From CAYPOY01 sp964412395 (GTDB lineage: Bacteria > Chloroflexota > Anaerolineae > B4-G1), in NCBI GenBank assembly GCA_964412395.1, contig CAYPOY010000005.1, forward strand, positions 1-39,555: 39,555 bases of DNA, read 5' to 3'. The position numbers and the translations under genes were made by a program. This document shows, one piece after another, positions 7,666 to 15,728 of this stretch (the stretch's first letter is position 1; each line of letters opens with the position of its first letter). The notes below the pieces were generated by a model. That model was not told where the DNA came from. It ran no database searches and worked only from the letters and a program-made list of their open reading frames with translations.

Positions 7666-9561
7666 ATGTCCACTGTTACCTGCCCGAACTGTGGCAAACC
7701 GAACCGGCGCGGAGCGCAGTTCTGCAAGCACTGCCGGGCCGATCTTTCACCCACGCGAGGCATGCCGCCGACCTCTGCTGACAAGAGCAAATCGGCGCAA
7801 TCTGCGACCGGTGTCATCTCTGCGTTGATACAGAAGGTGACACGCTATCTGCCAGGGTCGAAGTCAGCACGACCACCACGACCTGGGGCATCACAGCCCC
7901 CGACCCGGCCAATGCCTCCCTCCGAACGGCCGGCGTCGCCCTTAGCCACCATCGCGACGCAACCCTCATCATCTCCAGCACCACAGACAGATGGCCCAAT
8001 GGCCCCCCTGTCTGTAGGACAGGTGTTGGCCCGGCGGTATATCATCACAAGAGCGCGAGCATTGACCCATTCCATCTACTACGACGCGCTCGACCTCATC
8101 TGCCCGGCCTGCAAGACCACGCACGCCACCATGCCCCCCGGCGGTCTGTGCCGCCAATGTCGTGTCCCTCTGACGACTGTACTGATCCACGAACGACATA
8201 CGCGTCCCGGCAGCCGCCTCTCCGACGGCGAGATAAAACGCCTACTGCTCCTCAGTGCCGGCAATGTCAACATTCTTTCTCATCGAGACATCGTCCGGTA
8301 CGAAAAGCGCGCCTACGCAGTGGTCGAGCATCCCGGCCAGTGGGGCGTGCTGGTGCGTGGGCGCAGGCAACGGTCGCTCGACGAAACGCTTGCCGGTGCC
8401 GTCCAGGTAGGTCAGGCCCTGGCCTACCTGTACGATCACGGCTTCGCCCACTCCGAAATCGGCGGCGCGAGCATTGAGAGCCTCGTCGTAGTCGGTGGGG
8501 GCATGGACGTCAAACTGGCCGACTTGAGCACCTGTATCCCTCTTCCATCTAGCGATGCTCAAGCCCTGCGGGCGCAGATCAACCGCGATGTCACTTTTCT
8601 AGGCAATTTGCTCTTCTACCTGGCCACCAGCAAGGAGCTGTCGCGCACGAGCGTCGAGTTCACGCCACCGGCGCTGCGCCCCTTCGTCGAGCGAGCGATG
8701 CAAGCGCAATATGCCTCCGTGAGTGATATGCTGACCGACTTCTCGCTCCTGCCATCTGCCCCGATCCCAACCCGGCCCCTCAAGCCCTCCCACGGGCAGG
8801 CGACTCACCCTGGACAGCAACACACCCGCAACGAGGACGCTGTCGTCACGTTCACCTTCGACAAAGAGCAGGATGGGCGTTCGGTGCCAATTGGCTTCTA
8901 CCTGGTGGCCGACGGGATGGGAGGGCACGACGCGGGCGACGTCGCCAGCCGCACGGTCAATCAGATCGTGACCGACTGGATCATCAAGACCAAGGTGCTC
9001 CCCAACCTGCGGAAAGCGACGCGCAAACTGACGACCGAGAATGTGCCCGGCGAGTTGTTGACGCAGGCCATTCAGCAGGCCAACGAGACACTCCTGCGTC
9101 GTGGAAAAGCGAAGGGCAGCGACCTGGGTTCTACTGTCACGGCGGCGCTGGTCATCGGGGACGTGGCGACCATAGCCAGCGCCGGCGACAGCCGCACCTA
9201 CCTGCTGCGCGAGGGGCGGCTGGAGCAGATCACACAGGATCACTCATTGGTGGCGCGGCTGGTGGACGCCGGTGTCATCGGACCGGAGGAGATGCGCACC
9301 CATCCTCAGCGCAACCAGATTTACCGCTGCCTGGGGCATAAGCCGGTTGTAGAGGTGGACACATTCACGATTCAACTCCGGCGCGGTGACCGGCTGGTCC
9401 TTTGCTCCGACGGGCTGTGGGAGATGGTTCTGGATCCGGAGATTCAGCGCATCGTGGAGCGATCCCGCAGCCCCCAGCAGGCGTGCGACGCGCTGGTGGA
9501 AGCAGCTAACCGCGCTGGTGGGGAGGACAACATCGCGGTGATTGTGGTGGAGATGGAGTGA
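7666..9561 (+). CDS. Zinc ribbon, pseudokinase and PP2C phosphatase fusion
   Basis: A 631-residue protein. A zinc ribbon (Cys6/9/20/23) and a Pro/Ser-rich linker precede a degenerate kinase fold (about 120-365). The pseudokinase lacks a glycine loop, has AHSEIGG where HRDxKPxN is expected and ADLST where DFG is expected. A second CxxC...CxxC zinc site (CPAC, CRQC) is inserted in its N-lobe. The C-terminal part (about 380-631) is a PP2C-type phosphatase with intact metal-binding motifs: ADGMGG (Asp416), GDSR, SDGLW (Asp582) and GGEDN (Asp621). It is the only phosphatase in the window and probably reverses Thr phosphorylation by the surrounding kinases, with the dead kinase domain as a regulatory or docking part. 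ATG at 7666 follows GGAGGGAGG (7652-7660); the upstream in-frame GTG at 7630 has no ribosome-binding site. Confidence 0.9.
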   Translation: MSTVTCPNCGKPNRRGAQFCKHCRADLSPTRGMPPTSADKSKSAQSATGVISALIQKVTRYLPGSKSARPPRPGASQPPTRPMPPSERPASPLATIATQPSSSPAPQTDGPMAPLSVGQVLARRYIITRARALTHSIYYDALDLICPACKTTHATMPPGGLCRQCRVPLTTVLIHERHTRPGSRLSDGEIKRLLLLSAGNVNILSHRDIVRYEKRAYAVVEHPGQWGVLVRGRRQRSLDETLAGAVQVGQALAYLYDHGFAHSEIGGASIESLVVVGGGMDVKLADLSTCIPLPSSDAQALRAQINRDVTFLGNLLFYLATSKELSRTSVEFTPPALRPFVERAMQAQYASVSDMLTDFSLLPSAPIPTRPLKPSHGQATHPGQQHTRNEDAVVTFTFDKEQDGRSVPIGFYLVADGMGGHDAGDVASRTVNQIVTDWIIKTKVLPNLRKATRKLTTENVPGELLTQAIQQANETLLRRGKAKGSDLGSTVTAALVIGDVATIASAGDSRTYLLREGRLEQITQDHSLVARLVDAGVIGPEEMRTHPQRNQIYRCLGHKPVVEVDTFTIQLRRGDRLVLCSDGLWEMVLDPEIQRIVERSRSPQQACDALVEAANRAGGEDNIAVIVVEME

Positions 9562-9565
9562 AGAG

Positions 9566-9625
9566 AATGAACAATGAAGCAATGAAGCAATGAACAATGA
9601 AGTAATGAACAATGAACCAATGACC
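9566..9625. repeat. AATGAAC-type 7-8 base tandem repeat
   Basis: Eight tandem units of 7 or 8 bases (AATGAAC, AATGAAGC and variants) fill the gap between the phosphatase gene and the next gene. They resemble the array at 821-869 in unit length and position, just upstream of a start codon. No coding or promoter signal is seen in it. Confidence 0.75.
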
Positions 9626-9644
9626 GGTCAGAGAGTGAGGGGCA

Positions 9645-10148
9645 ATGTCTAAACTGAGGCTGAGGCGTGTTCTCATACTCGTCGTGGCGCTGGTGCTTTT
9701 GGGGGCGCTGGCCTGGGGTGTGGGGTGGATAGCGCACAGCCTGGTCAGCCGGCCGACACCCCCCCCGCTGGCGGCGACGGCCACGGCAACAGCAACGCCT
9801 GCTTTGGCGGTAGCAACCGCAACGGAGGTTCCGGCAACATCGGCTCCCGCGCCAACGCCCGTCTCGCCTGCGGCTGTGCCGCCGACCAGCACTCCAGCGC
9901 CGACTTCCACACCGATGCCCACCCTCACCCCCACTCCTACAGAGGAATGGGAAATTGTACAACTGGGAGAGGGGCTGTACCAGGTGTGCCGCCGCCATTG
10001 TCCAGGAAGGTGGTCCGGGAGCGGCAAGCCGTCCAGCCTGGATAAGTACGCTCGGGAAGTTGCGCGGATGAACGGGTTGCGATGGGGATGGTGGGGGCCG
10101 AAGTTGCACGAGGGTCAGGCGTTACTGATGCCGGCCTGTCCACCGTAA
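9645..10148 (+). CDS. Membrane-anchored LysM-like small protein
   Basis: A 167-residue protein. Residues 1-7 are basic, residues 8-30 form one membrane helix or uncleaved signal anchor, and a Thr/Pro/Ala-rich spacer (about 35-105) is followed by a C-terminal 60-residue domain. That domain has LysM-like features: an opening EIVQLGEGLYQV segment, a central YAREVARMNGL helix and a closing L-EGQALLMP strand. Two cysteines near CRRHC could form a disulfide. LysM domains bind N-acetylglucosamine in peptidoglycan or chitin, so a wall-binding accessory role is plausible. Assignment as LysM is by pattern and is divergent. ATG at 9645 follows GTGAGGGG. It lies between the phosphatase and the CBM9-type kinase, probably in the same transcript. 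Confidence 0.78.
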   Translation: MSKLRLRRVLILVVALVLLGALAWGVGWIAHSLVSRPTPPPLAATATATATPALAVATATEVPATSAPAPTPVSPAAVPPTSTPAPTSTPMPTLTPTPTEEWEIVQLGEGLYQVCRRHCPGRWSGSGKPSSLDKYAREVARMNGLRWGWWGPKLHEGQALLMPACPP

Positions 10149-10166
10149 GAGCGAAGGAAGGTTCAT

Positions 10167-12023
10167 GTGTTAGCGACAGGCACAGTGGTACAGAACCGCT
10201 ACCGCATCCTCCGCCAGATCGGCGGTGGGGGGATGGGGGTGGTCTACCTGGCGGAGGATACTCGTCTGCCCGGACGCCGCTGTGCCATCAAGGAGATGTC
10301 CCCCGCCCAACTGGCCCCTCAGGACCGCAGATGGGCTATCAACGCCTTCCGGCAGGAAGCCCAGATGCTGGCCAATCTCAGCCACCCTGGCCTAACCGCC
10401 GTCACCGACTTCTTCCCCGAGGGGGGCAACTGGTACCTGGTGATGGACTATGTGGAGGGGGAGACGCTGGAAAAACGGCTGGAGCGAGCGCGCAAGGGCC
10501 GCCTGCCGCTGGAGGAGACCCTCGGCATCATACGCCAGTTGTGCAACGTGCTGGAGTACCTGCACGGGCAGAGCCCGCCGGTGGTGTTCCGGGACCTGAA
10601 GCCAGGAAATGTGATGCTGACACCGCAGAACGAGGTGAAGTTGATTGACTTTGGCATCGCCCGCTTCTTCAAGCCGGGGCAGACGCGGGACACAGTGAAC
10701 CTGGGGACGCCGGGGTACGCCGCGCCGGAACTGTACGGCGGTTTGGGGCAGAGCGACCCGCGCACGGACGTCTACAGCCTGGGGGCGCTGCTGCTCCAGA
10801 TGGTGACCGGATACGATCCGATCACGGCAGTCACGCCGTTTCCTTTGCCGCCCGTTGGCAGCCTGATGCAGGGACTGCCGGCGCATATGCAGGAAGTGAT
10901 TTCCCGCGCCACACAACTGCAGCCTGATCTGCGCTATCCCAGTGTGAGGGAACTGCGTCAGGCGCTGTTCCCGCGTGGGCAGACGTTGCAGAAACCAGGG
11001 GGGATGGGCACATCGCCCCACGTGCTGCCCTCCGCTGCTGTTCCCTCAAGTCTCCACCGATGGCTCTGGATCGGCTTGGGGACAGCAGGCATACTCCTCA
11101 CCACAGGGCTGTGCATTGGTGTGATCCTGCTGCCGGGGTTGTTCGGCGGACCAGAGACCGCCACTCCGCTGCCCGCGTCTATGTGGACACCATCTACTAC
11201 AACCACTCCTCCGCCCTTGCCTTCTCCGACGGCTACGCCTCCACTCCCACCTTCTCTCACGACGGGACTCTCAGCAGACACACCGTTTCCTGTCACTAAG
11301 TCTTCCTCTATGGCCGAACGTGAAGTAGCCCTGCTGAGAACCCTGCGCTACCGTGAGGGCAACGATGGTGTCATCTTTGCCTATCAGGTCGAGGCACTGC
11401 CCACGATTGACGGTCGGTTGGACGAGTGGTCCGGCCACGTGTATGATATTTCCTATGAGGCCTACGACCCGGGAGCCGGAGAGTTGAGAGGAAATCTGAG
11501 CGGTCCATCTGATCTCTACGGACGCTTCTACATCGGATGGGATGCTGACAATCTCCACCTGGGTATTGAGATTACCGACGACGTCCACGTTCAAATCGAG
11601 GGTGGTCGGTATCTCTACAAAGGCGATGACGTCGAAATACAAATAGACGCCAACCTGTCGGGTGACTTCTATGATTCAAGCTTGAGCAGCGACGATGGAC
11701 AGGTAGGCCTCTCGGCTGGCGATTTTAGTTCGAGGGAACCTGAGGCCTACATCTGGCGTCCCCCCGACCTGGAACAGGCAGGTACGATGATTGTGCTGGC
11801 AGCGCGGGAGACCAGCAGCGGCTATACTCTGGAAGCGGCCATTCCCTGGTGGACCCTCGGTGGCCGCCCCCCAGTCGAGACGCCGGTAGGCTTCTGCCTC
11901 AGTCTGAGCGATAACGATGTCCCGGGCACGGCCCAGCAGCAGACCTTAATCTCCACTGCGCCGACGCGCAAGTGGGGCGACCCGACAGCCTGGGGCACTT
12001 TGATCCTGGTAGATTGGAGATAA
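10167..12023 (+). CDS. Receptor Ser/Thr kinase with outer CBM9-like domain
   Basis: A 618-residue receptor kinase. The cytoplasmic kinase domain covers about 12-270: glycine loop GGGGMG, Lys42, FRD with catalytic Asp143 (His of HRD replaced by Phe), DFG at 161-163. One membrane helix lies at about 299-323, then a Thr/Pro linker, then an outer beta-sandwich (about 395-617). The outer domain has the marks of carbohydrate-binding module family 9: IDGRLDEW near the start, YIGWDADNLHLGIEITDD, a GDDVEIQID strand and GYTLEAAIPW. It probably senses a sugar or glycan end and signals by dimerisation. The GTG start at 10167 is fixed by GAAGGAAGG (10153-10161), because the nearby ATG is in a frame that stops at once. 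The kinase region is almost identical to that at 13809, consistent with recent duplication or gene conversion. Confidence 0.9.
   Translation: MLATGTVVQNRYRILRQIGGGGMGVVYLAEDTRLPGRRCAIKEMSPAQLAPQDRRWAINAFRQEAQMLANLSHPGLTAVTDFFPEGGNWYLVMDYVEGETLEKRLERARKGRLPLEETLGIIRQLCNVLEYLHGQSPPVVFRDLKPGNVMLTPQNEVKLIDFGIARFFKPGQTRDTVNLGTPGYAAPELYGGLGQSDPRTDVYSLGALLLQMVTGYDPITAVTPFPLPPVGSLMQGLPAHMQEVISRATQLQPDLRYPSVRELRQALFPRGQTLQKPGGMGTSPHVLPSAAVPSSLHRWLWIGLGTAGILLTTGLCIGVILLPGLFGGPETATPLPASMWTPSTTTTPPPLPSPTATPPLPPSLTTGLSADTPFPVTKSSSMAEREVALLRTLRYREGNDGVIFAYQVEALPTIDGRLDEWSGHVYDISYEAYDPGAGELRGNLSGPSDLYGRFYIGWDADNLHLGIEITDDVHVQIEGGRYLYKGDDVEIQIDANLSGDFYDSSLSSDDGQVGLSAGDFSSREPEAYIWRPPDLEQAGTMIVLAARETSSGYTLEAAIPWWTLGGRPPVETPVGFCLSLSDNDVPGTAQQQTLISTAPTRKWGDPTAWGTLILVDWR
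10395..10573 (+). repeat. 179-base segment identical to 14037-14215
   Basis: This part of the kinase coding sequence is identical, base for base by eye, to 14037-14215 in the kinase gene 3.6 kb downstream, including third codon positions. Similarity continues on both sides at a lower level. It marks recent gene conversion or duplication. Confidence 0.85.
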
Positions 12024-12028
12024 GAGAC

Positions 12029-13789
12029 GTGACAGATACGGACAAAACGCCTGTAGAGGCACAGGGGAAGGGCTTTTCGCGGCGTCAACTCCTCCGTGGA
12101 GCGGCTGCCTTCGGGATGGCGGGAGTCGTGCACTGGCTGACGGGTTGCACTGCAGCCCCCTCGCCCGTGTCTCCCACGGCGACGGAGGAGCTGGCGTCCA
12201 CTCCCACCACGCGGCCATCGCCGACGCCGAGGCCTGAACCAACGCACACACCTATTCCCGACGTGCATCTATTCGACGAAGGGGAACTAGCCCGTGTCTT
12301 CGTAGCCCACGATCCCGCGCTGCAAGGCTATCCCAGCTCACCGCCTTTTGATCCAGACAGCCACTACCCGGAGTACCCATACGCCCCAGACGATCTGGTA
12401 CCTGACGATGGCGCCTACGGACTGGTGCGGGAGGCACTACGCTTGATGAACCCAGAGGGCTTCGGTTCGCCGCAGTGGAACCCGCTGGGCAGCATCATCC
12501 GTCCCGGCGACTGCATCCTGATCAAGCCCAACCTGGTAGACGACTCCGAGTGGACCAATGGCCAGACCACTCATCCAGCCTTTCTGCGGCCCATCATTGA
12601 CTATGTTTACAAAGCATGTGGAGCCGGTGGCCGCATCCTGCTGGCCGAGGGCCCGTGGGCAGCGGGTGTCTTCGGCCGTTTGGTGGTCACGACAGGCATC
12701 CAAGCCATGGTCGAGCATCTGGCGACCATGCATGGAGTCCCGGTGGTGCTCAAGGACTTGAACAAAGCCAGTCGGGAGACAACACCACTGGTGGATTTGG
12801 GGAACGTTTCGGAGCTGCGTACGGTGGAGCGAGCGTGGTACGACGCGCACGGCGAGGTGATGCAGGAAGGAGGCGACCCCGGCGTAGGTCGTTATCGCAT
12901 CGCGCCGTCGGTGTTGGAAGCCGACGTGGTCATCTGTGCGCCCAAGGCCAAAGTGCACTGCTCAGGTGGCGTGACACTGACGATGAAGAATATGCTTGGC
13001 ATCATCCCCGCTTGGGACGGTCCCCACGAGCAGGCAGAACTAAAGGACTGCGCCCATACCAGCGATGTGGATCGGGCAGAGGGAGCACAGGGAATGTACC
13101 TGGATAATGATACCATCTGGCGCTCGATGGCCGATCTGAACCGCATCCTGCTCTACGCCGACGCACGAGGCGTGCTGCACCCCGAGCGGCAGCGGCGCTA
13201 TTTGGCGATTGTGGATGGGATCGTGGCGGCGGAGGAGAGCCAGTATCACCCGCACCCCTACCCACTGAACACAGTCGTGATCGGCACTGATCCGGTCACT
13301 GCGGATGCGGTCACGGCCCGCTGTATGGGCTTCGACCCGCGCCTCCTGAAATCGGTGACCAAAGCGGCGGTGCGCACGGACTTTTCCCTGGGGCCTGACC
13401 ATCCCTCGCAGGTCAAGGTGGTTGTCTCGGGCGGGGAGGGGTTGAGTGCTATCTATCGTCACGCGCTTACCCCTGAACTGCACGTCTTTTCCTGGCAGGG
13501 ACACCTGGAGGCGGACGATTTCGACCCGCCGGAAGTCCTGGAGTGGCGGTGGGATACGGAGAGCGGCGAACTCCAGGTCACAGTTCGCGACCCGGCGGGA
13601 GTAGCCTGGGTGAGGGTGGCCTACAGTTATGAGGGAGAATTGCGTATGAAGGCCCTGCATTTGAGTGAGGGCAATTCAGCGGAAGGACAGTGGTGCGTAC
13701 CATTCCCGCTGGGAGCCACGGCGCGGCAGGCCACGATCCTAACCGGCGACGAACTGTTCAACGAGATGGCACAGAAGATCATCTGGTAA
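12029..13789 (+). CDS. DUF362 protein with Tat/lipoprotein signal
   Basis: A 586-residue exported protein. The N-terminus has a twin-arginine motif (SRRQLLRG, Arg18-Arg19), a hydrophobic stretch and a lipobox LTGC with Cys40, then a Ser/Thr/Pro spacer. The body carries DUF362 features: ILIKPNLVDD, a glycine-rich ILLAEGPWAAG segment, VVICAPKAKVHC and LTMKNMLGIIP. Tat export implies folding, perhaps with a cofactor, before export. DUF362 proteins are often linked to iron-sulfur or redox proteins, but no ferredoxin CxxCxxC cluster is seen here. GTG at 12029 lies six bases after the previous stop and gives a complete Tat signal; an earlier in-frame ATG at 11972 lies inside the preceding gene and is less likely. 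Its location between two receptor kinases suggests a link to envelope sensing, but the function is unknown. Confidence 0.85.
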   Translation: MTDTDKTPVEAQGKGFSRRQLLRGAAAFGMAGVVHWLTGCTAAPSPVSPTATEELASTPTTRPSPTPRPEPTHTPIPDVHLFDEGELARVFVAHDPALQGYPSSPPFDPDSHYPEYPYAPDDLVPDDGAYGLVREALRLMNPEGFGSPQWNPLGSIIRPGDCILIKPNLVDDSEWTNGQTTHPAFLRPIIDYVYKACGAGGRILLAEGPWAAGVFGRLVVTTGIQAMVEHLATMHGVPVVLKDLNKASRETTPLVDLGNVSELRTVERAWYDAHGEVMQEGGDPGVGRYRIAPSVLEADVVICAPKAKVHCSGGVTLTMKNMLGIIPAWDGPHEQAELKDCAHTSDVDRAEGAQGMYLDNDTIWRSMADLNRILLYADARGVLHPERQRRYLAIVDGIVAAEESQYHPHPYPLNTVVIGTDPVTADAVTARCMGFDPRLLKSVTKAAVRTDFSLGPDHPSQVKVVVSGGEGLSAIYRHALTPELHVFSWQGHLEADDFDPPEVLEWRWDTESGELQVTVRDPAGVAWVRVAYSYEGELRMKALHLSEGNSAEGQWCVPFPLGATARQATILTGDELFNEMAQKIIW

Positions 13790-13808
13790 AGATGGAGTGA
13801 GGGCTGAA

Positions 13809-15692
13809 ATGCCGCAATTTGGGAGCGTGCTTCAGAACCGCTACCGCATCCTCCACCAGATCGGCGGTGGGGGGATGGCGGTCGTCTACCTGGTGGCGGA
13901 TACCCGCCTGGCAGGGCGTAACTGCGCCATCAAGGAGATGTCCCCTGCCCAACTGGCCCCCCAGGACCGCCACTGGGCCATCAACGCCTTCCGGCAGGAA
14001 GCCCAGATGCTGGCCAATCTCAGTCACCCTGGCCTCACCGCCGTCACCGACTTCTTCCCCGAGGGGGGCAACTGGTACCTGGTGATGGACTATGTGGAGG
14101 GGGAGACGCTGGAAAAACGGCTGGAGCGAGCGCGCAAGGGCCGCCTGCCGCTGGAGGAGACCCTCGGCATCATACGCCAGTTGTGCAACGTGCTGGAGTA
14201 CCTGCACGGGCAGAGTCCACCGGTGGTGTTTCGGGACCTGAAGCCGGGCAACGTGATGCTGACGCCGCAGGGCGCGGTGAAGTTGATTGATTTCGGCATC
14301 GCTCGCTTCTTCAAGCCGGGGCGGACGCGGGACACGGTGAACCTGGGAACACCGGGGTATGCTGCGCCGGAGCAATTCGGTGGTCTGGGGCAGAGCGATC
14401 CACGGACGGACATCTACAGCCTGGGAGTGCTGCTGCATCAGATGGTGACCGGGTATGACCCGACCACTGCGGCCACGCCGTTTCCCTTACCGTCCCCTGG
14501 GAGCCTGGTGCAGGGGCTGCCTGCGCACGTGGAGGAGGTGATCTCCCGCGCCACGCGGATGCAGCCCGACCTGCGGTATCAGAGCGTGGGAGAGTTACGC
14601 CAGGCTTTGTTCCCACCCACGTGGGTGTTGCCACCGCAAGGGACGCCGGCTACCCGGCCTTACGTGTCGCCTACCGCACAGCCCCAGGCCCCCTCTGCTC
14701 CTGGCCTGGGCAAGGGGATATGGATTGGGCTGGGGATTGCAGTGGTGCTGATCGGGTTGTGCGCTGCGGTGTTGGGCGGGGCGCTGGCGCTGCCGGGCAT
14801 TTTTGACAGGGGTAGCATACCGACAGTTGAGCAACCAACCATGCCTCCAACGGTTACCACCGAACTCACTAGTCCGCCGCCCACTACGCCGGGGGGATCG
14901 CCATCTCCTTCGCCATCTCAGCCGCCGTCCAGCCCCACTTCAACTATGGAGCCGACCGTGGGCGTGTCGCTGCACTGGAGCACCATCGGACAGTCGGTCC
15001 GGGGGCGTGACCTCGAGGTGGGAATTATCGGCGATACAAGAGACGCTGCCATCGTCGTCGTGGGCAGTATCCAGGGCGACCAGCCCAACACGCGCGACCT
15101 GATCGACTATCTGATAGACGACTTCAACAACGATCGGGACCTCATCCCGGCCAACGTGGCCTTTTACTTCATTCCCACAATCAACCCCGATGGCAACGCT
15201 GCTGGCACGCGCCGCAATGCCCACAACGTTGATCTGAACCGCAACTGGGACACGTTCGACTGGACAGCCAACCCGGAGCAACCGGAGGGAACCGTGCGAG
15301 GAGCCGGTGGGTCACGCCCCCACTCGGAACCGGAGACGCAAAGATTGGCCGACTACCTACTCTCGCTCCATCGCCAGGATTCCAACCTTCGAGTCGTGGT
15401 CTGGCACTCTAGCCAGAGGCTCAGCAGTAGTGGTCACGTCTATCCAGGCTACACGTCCAGTGGCTTGGACGGGAATGCGCTCAGTCTGGCATGGCGCTAC
15501 GCCGACACGACTGGTTACGCTGTGAAAGAGGACTGGGCCCCTTATGAAACGACGGGGGAACTGATCGCGTGGTGTGCTGAAGAGGGTATCGAGGCTATTG
15601 ACATCGTCATCCCACGATCACTCTCAGGGTCCAACAGAAACCTGCGCGACACAACGGTGGACGCGCTGTTGGAGATTGCCCGGTTTCCATAG
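13809..15692 (+). CDS. Receptor Ser/Thr kinase with degenerate M14 peptidase domain
   Basis: A 627-residue receptor kinase. The kinase domain (about 12-270) has Lys42, FRD with Asp143 and DFG at 161-163. A membrane helix lies at about 304-328, then a Ser/Pro/Thr linker, then an outer domain (about 370-627) resembling M14 zinc carboxypeptidases. It keeps the fold signature INPDGNAAGTR and VDLNRNWD. However, the first zinc motif HxxE is replaced by Gln422-Gly-Asp-Gln425, and the region of the catalytic Glu reads DIVIP (Val600 at the aligned site). It is therefore probably a non-catalytic binding domain, for example for peptidoglycan stem peptides. The adjacent downstream gene encodes active-looking M14 domains. 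ATG at 13809 with GGAGTGAGGG upstream is preferred over the in-frame GTG at 13797. The kinase region is almost identical to that of the gene at 10167. Confidence 0.9.
   Translation: MPQFGSVLQNRYRILHQIGGGGMAVVYLVADTRLAGRNCAIKEMSPAQLAPQDRHWAINAFRQEAQMLANLSHPGLTAVTDFFPEGGNWYLVMDYVEGETLEKRLERARKGRLPLEETLGIIRQLCNVLEYLHGQSPPVVFRDLKPGNVMLTPQGAVKLIDFGIARFFKPGRTRDTVNLGTPGYAAPEQFGGLGQSDPRTDIYSLGVLLHQMVTGYDPTTAATPFPLPSPGSLVQGLPAHVEEVISRATRMQPDLRYQSVGELRQALFPPTWVLPPQGTPATRPYVSPTAQPQAPSAPGLGKGIWIGLGIAVVLIGLCAAVLGGALALPGIFDRGSIPTVEQPTMPPTVTTELTSPPPTTPGGSPSPSPSQPPSSPTSTMEPTVGVSLHWSTIGQSVRGRDLEVGIIGDTRDAAIVVVGSIQGDQPNTRDLIDYLIDDFNNDRDLIPANVAFYFIPTINPDGNAAGTRRNAHNVDLNRNWDTFDWTANPEQPEGTVRGAGGSRPHSEPETQRLADYLLSLHRQDSNLRVVVWHSSQRLSSSGHVYPGYTSSGLDGNALSLAWRYADTTGYAVKEDWAPYETTGELIAWCAEEGIEAIDIVIPRSLSGSNRNLRDTTVDALLEIARFP
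14037..14215 (+). repeat. 179-base segment identical to 10395-10573
   Basis: Second copy of the identical kinase-coding stretch. The genes diverge clearly outside the kinase domains: one continues into a CBM9-like and the other into an M14-like outer domain, so sensor exchange on a common kinase is implied. Confidence 0.85.
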
Positions 15693-15715
15693 TCATGCCC
15701 GGATCTCCGGGTGAT

Positions 15716-15722
15716 AGGAGGT
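15716..15722 (+). promoter_or_regulatory. Shine-Dalgarno deciding a TTG start
   Basis: AGGAGGT lies six bases upstream of a TTG codon at 15729. It overlaps the codons that follow the in-frame GTG at 15711, which itself has no ribosome-binding site. The TTG is therefore the likelier start of the M14/LysM gene. Confidence 0.7.
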
Positions 15723-15728
15723 AGGACA

